This document shows positions 29,362 through 42,500 of a DNA stretch of 64,000 nucleotides, in pieces. Source of the stretch: Acinetobacter lanii (GTDB lineage: Bacteria; Pseudomonadota; Gammaproteobacteria; Pseudomonadales; Moraxellaceae); assembly GCF_011578285.1 (NCBI RefSeq), contig NZ_CP049916.1, forward strand, positions 2,046,001 through 2,110,000, read 5' to 3'. Below the pieces are notes generated by a model. The model was not told the origin of the DNA, searched no databases, and saw only the letters and a list, made by a program, of their open reading frames with translations. Each line of letters opens with the position of its first letter. The first letter of the stretch is position 1. The position numbers and the translations under genes are program-made.

Positions 29362-29880
29362 CTACATCATCTTAAATGCAATATCCAAAGCGTCGGGAAG
29401 TGTTTTATTGCTATGGGCAACCATATGTCTGACTTTACTTTTTAGGACAGACCATGCTCTCTCAATAGGATTTAGATCAGGACTATATGCAGGTAGATAA
29501 ACAATTCTTATCTGATATCGTGCTGCCAAGTCATCAATTACTCGACCTTTATGAATGGATGCATTATCTAGAATCAGCAAATAACTCTTAGTCTGATCAT
29601 CCTTTTGCTTTAAATCCTGCAACAAATATTCCAACCAACAGACAAAAATATTCCGATCACACGAACCGTGAAAAACTAAAGGTTGAGTAAACTTGAATGG
29701 TGCATTTGATCTGACCTCACTGATCATACTGAGTCTCGTGCCATGCCCACCTGACTTAAATGCATGACAACGTTGACCTTTTGGAGACCAACCATATTCT
29801 GCGGTTTCATTGGTATTGATGCCTGATTCATCGATATAAAGAATGTGATCTTCACCATATTGCTGCTTCCACTGAGGCAA
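29362..29880 (-). CDS. IS630 transposase, catalytic part (DDE_3)
   Basis: This 172-aa frame carries the DDE catalytic core: D in LYIDESGIN, D in LILDNASIHKG and E in SPDLNPIERAWS. It has no real start of its own (a TTG at 29880). The preceding frame joins it by a -1 shift at the run of seven A at 29936-29942, giving KKSFLYKQACKLSRAVFEW and then this domain. The fused product would be 306 aa, a normal IS630 size. Confidence 0.85.
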   Translation of the reverse strand: MPQWKQQYGEDHILYIDESGINTNETAEYGWSPKGQRCHAFKSGGHGTRLSMISEVRSNAPFKFTQPLVFHGSCDRNIFVCWLEYLLQDLKQKDDQTKSYLLILDNASIHKGRVIDDLAARYQIRIVYLPAYSPDLNPIERAWSVLKSKVRHMVAHSNKTLPDALDIAFKMM

Positions 29881-29903
29881 ACACCATTCAAATACAGCAC
29901 GGC

Positions 29904-30281
29904 TTAACTTGCAGGCTTGTTTGTAGAGAAAACTCTTTTTTTACGCGTCCAACCCATCTTATTTAGAGCTTTTAAAATGACATGATAGCCAACGCTATAA
30001 CCGAATTTCTGTTCAAACAAAGGAATAAGATCTTTAGCTTGGGTAAATGGCGTTGTTTTTACAAATGCTTCAAAAGCTTGCAGGTCCAGAATCTTTGAGG
30101 GACGTCCTACATTTGGAGACTTAGGTTGTTTGAGTTGACCAGTCTGCTGTTCGATCAGGATCCAATCATCGAGCGTGGTTCTGGCAATATTAAATATTTC
30201 GCACGTCTTAGATTTATGCTTTGACTCTTTATAAAACTGCATGGCTTTTTCGCGTAAATCGACAGAATATGTTTTTGGCAT
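29904..30281 (-). CDS. IS630 transposase, N-terminal DNA-binding part
   Basis: This 125-aa frame encodes two helix-turn-helix regions (YSVDLREKAMQFYKE, CEIFNIARTTLDDW) with a GRPSK linker. It ends shortly after an A7G run where a -1 slip continues into the catalytic frame. Split IS630 transposases expressed by frameshifting or transcriptional slippage are known, so the element may be active; a simple inactivating deletion cannot be excluded. Confidence 0.85.
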   Translation of the reverse strand: MPKTYSVDLREKAMQFYKESKHKSKTCEIFNIARTTLDDWILIEQQTGQLKQPKSPNVGRPSKILDLQAFEAFVKTTPFTQAKDLIPLFEQKFGYSVGYHVILKALNKMGWTRKKRVFSTNKPAS

Positions 30282-30465
30282 GATCTTAAAGATTAGAGTT
30301 TTTTCTATTGTAGCTCATCTTAAGTTTTTAGCTATATTATGTAAAAAAATTAACAACTCAAATTTGCAATCACGTTATAAATAGACTTTCACCATTACAC
30401 ATACAAAATAATTAAATTTGTTTTTTCTAAAAGCAAATATACCAATCGCCCACCTACAAACCAAT

Positions 30466-30490
30466 AAAAAAGCGCCCGAAGGCGCTTTTT
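30466..30490 (-). terminator. Terminator of giant adhesin gene 2
   Basis: AGCGCC (30471-30476) pairs with GGCGCT (30481-30486) around a CGAA tetraloop, with A and T tracts on the two sides. It lies 15 bases beyond the stop of giant 2. Confidence 0.9.
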
Positions 30491-30504
30491 TATTACATCA
30501 ATGA

Positions 30505-33500
30505 TTAATAGATAATTTGATTGTTATTGATTAAATCATCCAAAGTAACTTTTTCGGCTTGATTCAGCAGTACCAACAAACTCTCTGACTGATAATGATC
30601 TTGTGATTTACCATCACGATCAATCGCAATCTCTACTTGTTGCTGAACAGCATCGTAGTTTACTGATACAAAATCAGATAAATTATCGGCATTTGCTGTA
30701 TCTGACAGTAATGCTGAAATGTCGATTTGCTGAGTAGAATCCACTTCAACTGTAAAGTCTTCTACTGTACGAAGTTGATTACCGCCCAAGTTATCATCAT
30801 TTAATAGATCAAAGATCATATCGTCATTAATCGGCAGTTCCAATGCAAAGCGCGTAGCTACTGGTATTACTTCAGCGGATAATGCTTGCACATTGTTTGA
30901 ATCATTCAAATCATTTTGCAAATCATTTATAAAGTTTGTATCAACAATGATACCTTCAGGTGCTTTCACTATGATCTTGAAATCATTAGAAGTATCTGCT
31001 TTTGCTGCATCTTTATAGACATAGTAACCATTTTCACTTTCAGTGACTGTCTGACCATTCACAGTAACCTGCAAGCCAGATAGACCATCTAATGAAGGTG
31101 CTTTAAATTGAATACCGTCTACTTGTAATGTACCAGTATCATCTTTCACAACCTGTGATTTAAGAACAAATTCGTATTTGTCATACACCTGTTGTTGTGG
31201 TTGTTTACTCTCAAACCCATCTGTTTCAGGATTGTAAGCAATGATTGTACCATCAGAGAATGCAATACCATGAATATTATTAATGACTAAATTCACATTC
31301 ACCCCATCATGTGAGATTAAGAATGTGTAGTTATCAATATGATTATTCACATCTGAGTTATTGGTCATAATCTTGTCAACTTTAAAGGTGTTTTCATTGA
31401 ACGGTTCATCAAAAATCACCCAATCCTTTTGATCATCACCACGATTGCCCGCAATACCTTTTGGCATTTTACTCAAGAAATCCTGACCATTGACTTTTGT
31501 TGAATATAACGCAATCAGATCAGCATAATTGAAGACAAAAATCTCATGATGCTCTGCACTTGCTGTATAGTTCGATAAGCGGTCTAATGCACTTGCAGCG
31601 ACATTAAAGTCTGTAGCATTCTTGATAATATCAGCAGCTAAATCGTAATAGTTAACAATTTCAACATTCTCTGTATCTTCAGGCAAAATAATATAATCAC
31701 CATTTACATCGCGATAAATATTTTTTAATCCCTCTAATGATGCATCATACAATGGTTGAGGTTCATCACTTGAATCCGATAAATCTTCAACTACTTTGTG
31801 ATGCTGAACAGTACCGACTAAAGATGCTGTTACTTCAGGCAGATCTAATTGATCTTGATCTAACAGATCCAACTCAACAGGTTTTGTTGGTGCGTAAACA
31901 GTCACATCAACTGTGACGCTGTTATAAGCCTTAGAATCATTCATTTTCTCAGTTGCGATCGCATCAATAGTAATATTCATCACTTTGTTTTGATCAACAA
32001 GATTGTAATCACCTGGAACTCGAACAAATAATTTCGCACCCGTTAGATCCAAACCATTAACGTCATAATGAATAATACCATTGGCATCAGCTTTACCAAT
32101 AACAACAGTTTGACCATCAATGATAGCTGTTAAAGTTGTATTTTGAATTAAACCCTTAAATACAAGTTCCAAGCTTTCTGAACCATCTTTATCAACAAGT
32201 GAACTATTCAAGTCACCTAAATAGATTTGATCTCCAACTTCACCTTCACGAGCATCATAAATGCGGTAGAAGAAATGCTTATCGGTATCTGTAGACGAGG
32301 ACTGAATTTTATCTGATACAGAAATATCATCTATACCATAATAATTATCGAGCGCTTCTTTAGCAGTTTCAAGATCAGGATAATATGCCAAGTCTTGACC
32401 AGATGCTTTCTCAACCACTTTATAATCAAAACTACCCACACCTGAAGCATTATGCATGTAGAAATTGTAGGTATAAAAACCACTTTTCGTCACAATTAAT
32501 GTGTCTGTTGCAGTCGTTGGTACACCCTGCCAGCTCACATGGAATGGGTTATTATCACCAATCAATAACATAGCACTGTCATCAGCTGAGCCTTGGTACT
32601 CATACTCCGTACCAGCTTTCAAATAGACATAGCCTGTCATTGCTACACCCGTATATGCTGATAAGTTACCTGACGTTGGTACACCTTTGTCATTCTTATC
32701 TTTAAAACCTAAAGCTTCAGAATCTAGTTGATACACTTCCGAACCAAATTCATTTGATGCCTTATACTTCGTTTGACCTGAAGTTAAATACTCAAATGCA
32801 CCGAATAACGTATCAGCTTTAGCACCACTACCAGCATCAGGTCTACCTGCTGCATTAGTACCATTGAGTAAGTTATATGAAATATTACTATCAGTGGTAA
32901 CAGTCTTAAGATCACGCCAAACCGTCATATTCAATGCAATATTTTCAAGATCTAAAGCCGTTGAATTCAAGCTTATTTGAGGAACATCCGCAATTGCTTC
33001 AACATGAATATTAACTTGCGCTTCTTCAGATGCTAAACCTTCTTTATCTTCAACAACATATTTGAATGATGTGTCTCCACTCCAATCCTTATTAGGCTTA
33101 AAGATTAAACTACTGCTACTGTCAAAGTAATCACCAGCTTTCAGAGGAGTCGTACTACCCTGAAGAATCAATACACCATTTAATGGTAATTCAGTGATTT
33201 GATATTTATTTACACTACCATCTTCAACATCTGAACCATTTATCTGAATTACAACAGATGTATCTTCATTAGTAGTCGCTTCAACTGCAATAGCTACTGG
33301 TGCATCATTATAACGATCCAAGCCATCTTTACCTTCTGGTAACTCATCCGTTGCATCAATTGGATGACCGTTACGGTCTTCAGTGGTCGCAACTACTGTT
33401 AATTCACCATCCGCAAACTCAGTAGGTACTTGTGCTGTATAGCTGCCATCTGTATTGACTGTGGTTTCTACAGTCGCTTCAACTGGCGCACCATTTTTGT

Positions 33501-36500
33501 CTTGACCGGTGATGGTCAAGGTTACCGTGCTGTTTGGTTCAACGTCAGTGGTTTGACCTGTGATCTGACCTTTCGTATCAACATCAACCGTGATCGTACC
33601 AGGTGTACGGTCTAAGCCACCTTGTTCTGGTGTTGCTGGATCTTGATCAGTATCTGTTTTCAACAAATCATCAGTATCACTAATCACTGTACCGTTACGG
33701 TCTTCAGTGGTCGCAACTACTGTTAATTCACCATCCGCAAACTCAGTAGGTACTTGTGCTGTATAGCTGCCATCTGTATTGACTGTGGTTTCTACAGTCG
33801 CTTCAACTGGCGCACCATTTTTGTCTTGACCGGTGATGGTCAAGGTTACCGTGCTGTTTGGTTCAACGTCAGTGGTTTGACCTGTGATCTGACCTTTCGT
33901 ATCAACATCAACCGTGATCGTACCAGGTGTACGGTCTAAGCCACCTTGTTCTGGTGTTGCTGGATCTTGATCAGTATCTGTTTTCAACAAATCATCAGTA
34001 TCACTAATCACTGTACCGTTACGGTCTTCAGTGGTCGCAACTACTGTTAATTCACCATCCGCAAACTCAGTAGGTACTTGTGCTGTATAGCTGCCATCTG
34101 TATTGACTGTGGTTTCTACAGTCGCTTCAACTGGCGCACCATTTTTGTCTTGACCGGTGATGGTCAAGGTTACCGTGCTGTTTGGTTCAACGTCAGTGGT
34201 TTGACCTGTGATCTGACCTTTCGTATCAACATCAACCGTGATCGTACCAGGTGTACGGTCTAAGCCACCTTGTTCTGGTGTTGCTGGATCTTGATCAGTA
34301 TCTGTTTTCAACAAATCATCAGTATCACTAATCACTGTACCGTTACGGTCTTCAGTGGTCGCAACTACTGTTAATTCACCATCCGCAAACTCAGTAGGTA
34401 CTTGTGCTGTATAGCTGCCATCTGTATTGACTGTGGTTTCTACAGTCGCTTCAACTGGCGCACCATTTTTGTCTTGACCGGTGATGGTCAAGGTTACCGT
34501 GCTGTTTGGTTCAACGTCAGTGGTTTGACCTGTGATCTGACCTTTCGTATCAACATCAACCGTGATCGTACCAGGTGTACGGTCTAAGCCACCTTGTTCT
34601 GGTGTTGCTGGATCTTGATCAGTATCTGTTTTCAACAAATCATCAGTATCACTAATCACTGTACCGTTACGGTCTTCAGTGGTCGCAACTACTGTTAATT
34701 CACCATCCGCAAACTCAGTAGGTACTTGTGCTGTATAGCTGCCATCTGTATTGACTGTGGTTTCTACAGTCGCTTCAACTGGCGCACCATTTTTGTCTTG
34801 ACCGGTGATGGTCAAGGTTACCGTGCTGTTTGGTTCAACGTCAGTGGTTTGACCTGTGATCTGACCTTTCGTATCAACATCAACCGTGATCGTACCAGGT
34901 GTACGGTCTAAGCCACCTTGTTCTGGTGTTGCTGGATCTTGATCAGTATCTGTTTTCAACAAATCATCAGTATCACTAATCACTGTACCGTTACGGTCTT
35001 CAGTGGTCGCAACTACTGTTAATTCACCATCCGCAAACTCAGTAGGTACTTGTGCTGTATAGCTGCCATCTGTATTGACTGTGGTTTCTACAGTCGCTTC
35101 AACTGGCGCACCATTTTTGTCTTGACCGGTGATGGTCAAGGTTACCGTGCTGTTTGGTTCAACGTCAGTGGTTTGACCTGTGATCTGACCTTTCGTATCA
35201 ACATCAACCGTGATCGTACCAGGTGTACGGTCTAAGCCACCTTGTTCTGGTGTTGCTGGATCTTGATCAGTATCTGTTTTCAACAAATCATCAGTATCAC
35301 TAATCACTGTACCGTTACGGTCTTCAGTGGTCGCAACTACTGTTAATTCACCATCCGCAAACTCAGTAGGTACTTGTGCTGTATAGCTGCCATCTGTATT
35401 GACTGTGGTTTCTACAGTCGCTTCAACTGGCGCACCATTTTTGTCTTGACCGGTGATGGTCAAGGTTACCGTGCTGTTTGGTTCAACGTCAGTGGTTTGA
35501 CCTGTGATCTGACCTTTCGTATCAACATCAACCGTGATCGTACCAGGTGTACGGTCTAAGCCACCTTGTTCTGGTGTTGCTGGATCTTGATCAGTATCTG
35601 TTTTCAACAAATCATCAGTATCACTAATCACTGTACCGTTACGGTCTTCAGTGGTCGCAACTACTGTTAATTCACCATCCGCAAACTCAGTAGGTACTTG
35701 TGCTGTATAGCTGCCATCTGTATTGACTGTGGTTTCTACAGTCGCTTCAACTGGCGCACCATTTTTGTCTTGACCGGTGATGGTCAAGGTTACCGTGCTG
35801 TTTGGTTCAACGTCAGTGGTTTGACCTGTGATCTGACCTTTCGTATCAACATCAACCGTGATCGTACCAGGTGTACGGTCTAAGCCACCTTGTTCTGGTG
35901 TTGCTGGATCTTGATCAGTATCTGTTTTCAACAAATCATCAGTATCACTAATCACTGTACCGTTACGGTCTTCAGTGGTCGCAACTACTGTTAATTCACC
36001 ATCCGCAAACTCAGTAGGTACTTGTGCTGTATAGCTGCCATCTGTATTGACTGTGGTTTCTACAGTCGCTTCAACTGGCGCACCATTTTTGTCTTGACCG
36101 GTGATGGTCAAGGTTACCGTGCTGTTTGGTTCAACGTCAGTGGTTTGACCTGTGATCTGACCTTTCGTATCAACATCAACCGTGATCGTACCAGGTGTAC
36201 GGTCTAAGCCACCTTGTTCTGGTGTTGCTGGATCTTGATCAGTATCTGTTTTCAACAAATCATCAGTATCACTAATCACTGTACCGTTACGGTCTTCAGT
36301 GGTCGCAACTACTGTTAATTCACCATCCGCAAACTCAGTAGGTACTTGTGCTGTATAGCTGCCATCTGTATTGACTGTGGTTTCTACAGTCGCTTCAACT
36401 GGCGCACCATTTTTGTCTTGACCGGTGATGGTCAAGGTTACCGTGCTGTTTGGTTCAACGTCAGTGGTTTGACCTGTGATCTGACCTTTCGTATCAACAT

Positions 36501-39500
36501 CAACCGTGATCGTACCAGGTGTACGGTCTAAGCCACCTTGTTCTGGTGTTGCTGGATCTTGATCAGTATCTGTTTTCAACAAATCATCAGTATCACTAAT
36601 CACTGTACCGTTACGGTCTTCAGTGGTCGCAACTACTGTTAATTCACCATCCGCAAACTCAGTAGGTACTTGTGCTGTATAGCTGCCATCTGTATTGACT
36701 GTGGTTTCTACAGTCGCTTCAACTGGCGCACCATTTTTGTCTTGACCGGTGATGGTCAAGGTTACCGTGCTGTTTGGTTCAACGTCAGTGGTTTGACCTG
36801 TGATCTGACCTTTCGTATCAACATCAACCGTGATCGTACCAGGTGTACGGTCTAAGCCACCTTGTTCTGGTGTTGCTGGATCTTGATCAGTATCTGTTTT
36901 CAACAAATCATCAGTATCACTAATCACTGTACCGTTACGGTCTTCAGTGGTCGCAACTACTGTTAATTCACCATCCGCAAACTCAGTAGGTACTTGTGCT
37001 GTATAGCTGCCATCTGTATTGACTGTGGTTTCTACAGTCGCTTCAACTGGCGCACCATTTTTGTCTTGACCGGTGATGGTCAAGGTTACCGTGCTGTTTG
37101 GTTCAACGTCAGTGGTTTGACCTGTGATCTGACCTTTCGTATCAACATCAACCGTGATCGTACCAGGTGTACGGTCTAAGCCACCTTGTTCTGGTGTTGC
37201 TGGATCTTGATCAGTATCTGTTTTCAACAAATCATCAGTATCACTAATCACTGTACCGTTACGGTCTTCAGTGGTCGCAACTACTGTTAATTCACCATCC
37301 GCAAACTCAGTAGGTACTTGTGCTGTATAGCTGCCATCTGTATTGACTGTGGTTTCTACAGTCGCTTCAACTGGCGCACCATTTTTGTCTTGACCGGTGA
37401 TGGTCAAGGTTACCGTGCTGTTTGGTTCAACGTCAGTGGTTTGACCTGTGATCTGACCTTTCGTATCAACATCAACCGTGATCGTACCAGGTGTACGGTC
37501 TAAGCCACCTTGTTCTGGTGTTGCTGGATCTTGATCAGTATCTGTTTTCAACAAATCATCAGTATCACTAATCACTGTACCGTTACGGTCTTCAGTGGTC
37601 GCAACTACTGTTAATTCACCATCCGCAAACTCAGTAGGTACTTGTGCTGTATAGCTGCCATCTGTATTGACTGTGGTTTCTACAGTCGCTTCAACTGGCG
37701 CACCATTTTTGTCTTGACCGGTGATGGTCAAGGTTACCGTGCTGTTTGGTTCAACGTCAGTGGTTTGACCTGTGATCTGACCTTTCGTATCAACATCAAC
37801 CGTGATCGTACCAGGTGTACGGTCTAAGCCACCTTGTTCTGGTGTTGCTGGATCTTGATCAGTATCTGTTTTCAACAAATCATCAGTATCACTAATCACT
37901 GTACCGTTACGGTCTTCAGTGGTCGCAACTACTGTTAATTCACCATCCGCAAACTCAGTAGGTACTTGTGCTGTATAGCTGCCATCTGTATTGACTGTGG
38001 TTTCTACAGTCGCTTCAACTGGCGCACCATTTTTGTCTTGACCGGTGATGGTCAAGGTTACCGTGCTGTTTGGTTCAACGTCAGTGGTTTGACCTGTGAT
38101 CTGACCTTTCGTATCAACATCAACCGTGATCGTACCAGGTGTACGGTCTAAGCCACCTTGTTCTGGTGTTGCTGGATCTTGATCAGTATCTGTTTTCAAC
38201 AAATCATCAGTATCACTAATCACTGTACCGTTACGGTCTTCAGTGGTCGCAACTACTGTTAATTCACCATCCGCAAACTCAGTAGGTACTTGTGCTGTAT
38301 AGCTGCCATCTGTATTGACTGTGGTTTCTACAGTCGCTTCAACTGGCGCACCATTTTTGTCTTGACCGGTGATGGTCAAGGTTACCGTGCTGTTTGGTTC
38401 AACGTCAGTGGTTTGACCTGTGATCTGACCTTTCGTATCAACATCAACCGTGATCGTACCAGGTGTACGGTCTAAGCCACCTTGTTCTGGTGTTGCTGGA
38501 TCTTGATCAGTATCTGTTTTCAACAAATCATCAGTATCACTAATCACTGTACCGTTACGGTCTTCAGTGGTCGCAACTACTGTTAATTCACCATCCGCAA
38601 ACTCAGTAGGTACTTGTGCTGTATAGCTGCCATCTGTATTGACTGTGGTTTCTACAGTCGCTTCAACTGGCGCACCATTTTTGTCTTGACCGGTGATGGT
38701 CAAGGTTACCGTGCTGTTTGGTTCAACGTCAGTGGTTTGACCTGTGATCTGACCTTTCGTATCAACATCAACCGTGATCGTACCAGGTGTACGGTCTAAG
38801 CCACCTTGTTCTGGTGTTGCTGGATCTTGATCAGTATCTGTTTTCAACAAATCATCAGTATCACTAATCACTGTACCGTTACGGTCTTCAGTGGTCGCAA
38901 CTACTGTTAATTCACCATCCGCAAACTCAGTAGGTACTTGTGCTGTATAGCTGCCATCTGTATTGACTGTGGTTTCTACAGTCGCTTCAACTGGCGCACC
39001 ATTTTTGTCTTGACCGGTGATGGTCAAGGTTACCGTGCTGTTTGGTTCAACGTCAGTGGTTTGACCTGTGATCTGACCTTTCGTATCAACATCAACCGTG
39101 ATCGTACCAGGTGTACGGTCTAAGCCACCTTGTTCTGGTGTTGCTGGATCTTGATCAGTATCTGTTTTCAACAAATCATCAGTATCACTAATCACTGTAC
39201 CGTTACGGTCTTCAGTGGTCGCAACTACTGTTAATTCACCATCCGCAAACTCAGTAGGTACTTGTGCTGTATAGCTGCCATCTGTATTGACTGTGGTTTC
39301 TACAGTCGCTTCAACTGGCGCACCATTTTTGTCTTGACCGGTGATGGTCAAGGTTACCGTGCTGTTTGGTTCAACGTCAGTGGTTTGACCTGTGATCTGA
39401 CCTTTCGTATCAACATCAACCGTGATCGTACCAGGTGTACGGTCTAAGCCACCTTGTTCTGGTGTTGCTGGATCTTGATCAGTATCTGTTTTCAACAAAT

Positions 39501-42500
39501 CATCAGTATCACTAATCACTGTACCGTTACGGTCTTCAGTGGTCGCAACTACTGTTAATTCACCATCCGCAAACTCAGTAGGTACTTGTGCTGTATAGCT
39601 GCCATCTGTATTGACTGTGGTTTCTACAGTCGCTTCAACTGGCGCACCATTTTTGTCTTGACCGGTGATGGTCAAGGTTACCGTGCTGTTTGGTTCAACG
39701 TCAGTGGTTTGACCTGTGATCTGACCTTTCGTATCAACATCAACCGTGATCGTACCAGGTGTACGGTCTAAGCCACCTTGTTCTGGTGTTGCTGGATCTT
39801 GATCAGTATCTGTTTTCAACAAATCATCAGTATCACTAATCACTGTACCGTTACGGTCTTCAGTGGTCGCAACTACTGTTAATTCACCATCCGCAAACTC
39901 AGTAGGTACTTGTGCTGTATAGCTGCCATCTGTATTGACTGTGGTTTCTACAGTCGCTTCAACTGGCGCACCATTTTTGTCTTGACCGGTGATGGTCAAG
40001 GTTACCGTGCTGTTTGGTTCAACGTCAGTGGTTTGACCTGTGATCTGACCTTTCGTATCAACATCAACCGTGATCGTACCAGGTGTACGGTCTAAGCCAC
40101 CTTGTTCTGGTGTTGCTGGATCTTGATCAGTATCTGTTTTCAACAAATCATCAGTATCACTAATCACTGTACCGTTACGGTCTTCAGTGGTCGCAACTAC
40201 TGTTAATTCACCATCCGCAAACTCAGTAGGTACTTGTGCTGTATAGCTGCCATCTGTATTGACTGTGGTTTCTACAGTCGCTTCAACTGGCGCACCATTT
40301 TTGTCTTGACCGGTGATGGTCAAGGTTACCGTGCTGTTTGGTTCAACGTCAGTGGTTTGACCTGTGATCTGACCTTTCGTATCAACATCAACCGTGATCG
40401 TACCAGGTGTACGGTCTAAGCCACCTTGTTCTGGTGTTGCTGGATCTTGATCAGTATCTGTTTTCAACAAATCATCAGTATCACTAATCACTGTACCGTT
40501 ACGGTCTTCAGTGGTCGCAACTACTGTTAATTCACCATCCGCAAACTCAGTAGGTACTTGTGCTGTATAGCTGCCATCTGTATTGACTGTGGTTTCTACA
40601 GTCGCTTCAACTGGCGCACCATTTTTGTCTTGACCGGTGATGGTCAAGGTTACCGTGCTGTTTGGTTCAACGTCAGTGGTTTGACCTGTGATCTGACCTT
40701 TCGTATCAACATCAACCGTGATCGTACCAGGTGTACGGTCTAAGCCACCTTGTTCTGGTGTTGCTGGATCTTGATCAGTATCTGTTTTCAACAAATCATC
40801 AGTATCACTAATCACTGTACCGTTACGGTCTTCAGTGGTCGCAACTACTGTTAATTCACCATCCGCAAACTCAGTAGGTACTTGTGCTGTATAGCTGCCA
40901 TCTGTATTGACTGTGGTTTCTACAGTCGCTTCAACTGGCGCACCATTTTTGTCTTGACCGGTGATGGTCAAGGTTACCGTGCTGTTTGGTTCAACGTCAG
41001 TGGTTTGACCTGTGATCTGACCTTTCGTATCAACATCAACCGTGATCGTACCAGGTGTACGGTCTAAGCCACCTTGTTCTGGTGTTGCTGGATCTTGATC
41101 AGTATCTGTTTTCAACAAATCATCAGTATCACTAATCACTGTACCGTTACGGTCTTCAGTGGTCGCAACTACTGTTAATTCACCATCCGCAAACTCAGTA
41201 GGTACTTGTGCTGTATAGCTGCCATCTGTATTGACTGTGGTTTCTACAGTCGCTTCAACTGGCGCACCATTTTTGTCTTGACCGGTGATGGTCAAGGTTA
41301 CCGTGCTGTTTGGTTCAACGTCAGTGGTTTGACCTGTGATCTGACCTTTCGTATCAACATCAACCGTGATCGTACCAGGTGTACGGTCTAAGCCACCTTG
41401 TTCTGGTGTTGCTGGATCTTGATCAGTATCTGTTTTCAACAAATCATCAGTATCACTAATCACTGTACCGTTACGGTCTTCAGTGGTCGCAACTACTGTT
41501 AATTCACCATCCGCAAACTCAGTAGGTACTTGTGCTGTATAGCTGCCATCTGTATTGACTGTGGTTTCTACAGTCGCTTCAACTGGCGCACCATTTTTGT
41601 CTTGACCGGTGATGGTCAAGGTTACCGTGCTGTTTGGTTCAACGTCAGTGGTTTGACCTGTGATCTGACCTTTCGTATCAACATCAACCGTGATCGTACC
41701 AGGTGTACGGTCTAAGCCACCTTGTTCTGGTGTTGCTGGATCTTGATCAGTATCTGTTTTCAACAAATCATCAGTATCACTAATCACTGTACCGTTACGG
41801 TCTTCAGTGGTCGCAACTACTGTTAATTCACCATCCGCAAACTCAGTAGGTACTTGTGCTGTATAGCTGCCATCTGTATTGACTGTGGTTTCTACAGTCG
41901 CTTCAACTGGCGCACCATTTTTGTCTTGACCGGTGATGGTCAAGGTTACCGTGCTGTTTGGTTCAACGTCAGTGGTTTGACCTGTGATCTGACCTTTCGT
42001 ATCAACATCAACCGTGATCGTACCAGGTGTACGGTCTAAGCCACCTTGTTCTGGTGTTGCTGGATCTTGATCAGTATCTGTTTTCAACAAATCATCAGTA
42101 TCACTAATCACTGTACCGTTACGGTCTTCAGTGGTCGCAACTACTGTTAATTCACCATCCGCAAACTCAGTAGGTACTTGTGCTGTATAGCTGCCATCTG
42201 TATTGACTGTGGTTTCTACAGTCGCTTCAACTGGCGCACCATTTTTGTCTTGACCGGTGATGGTCAAGGTTACCGTGCTGTTTGGTTCAACGTCAGTGGT
42301 TTGACCTGTGATCTGACCTTTCGTATCAACATCAACCGTGATCGTACCAGGTGTACGGTCTAAGCCACCTTGTTCTGGTGTTGCTGGATCTTGATCAGTA
42401 TCTGTTTTCAACAAATCATCAGTATCACTAATCACTGTACCGTTACGGTCTTCAGTGGTCGCAACTACTGTTAATTCACCATCCGCAAACTCAGTAGGTA

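Larger units (their letters stand above)
29341..30334 (-). mobile_element. IS630-family insertion sequence
   Basis: The element is 994 bp and flanked by TA (29339-29340 and 30335-30336), the target dinucleotide of IS630/Tc1 elements. The ends form an imperfect inverted repeat beginning TAGCTAA and ending AGCTAC within 25 bases (18 of 25 matching). It carries a transposase in two overlapping frames. Confidence 0.85.
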
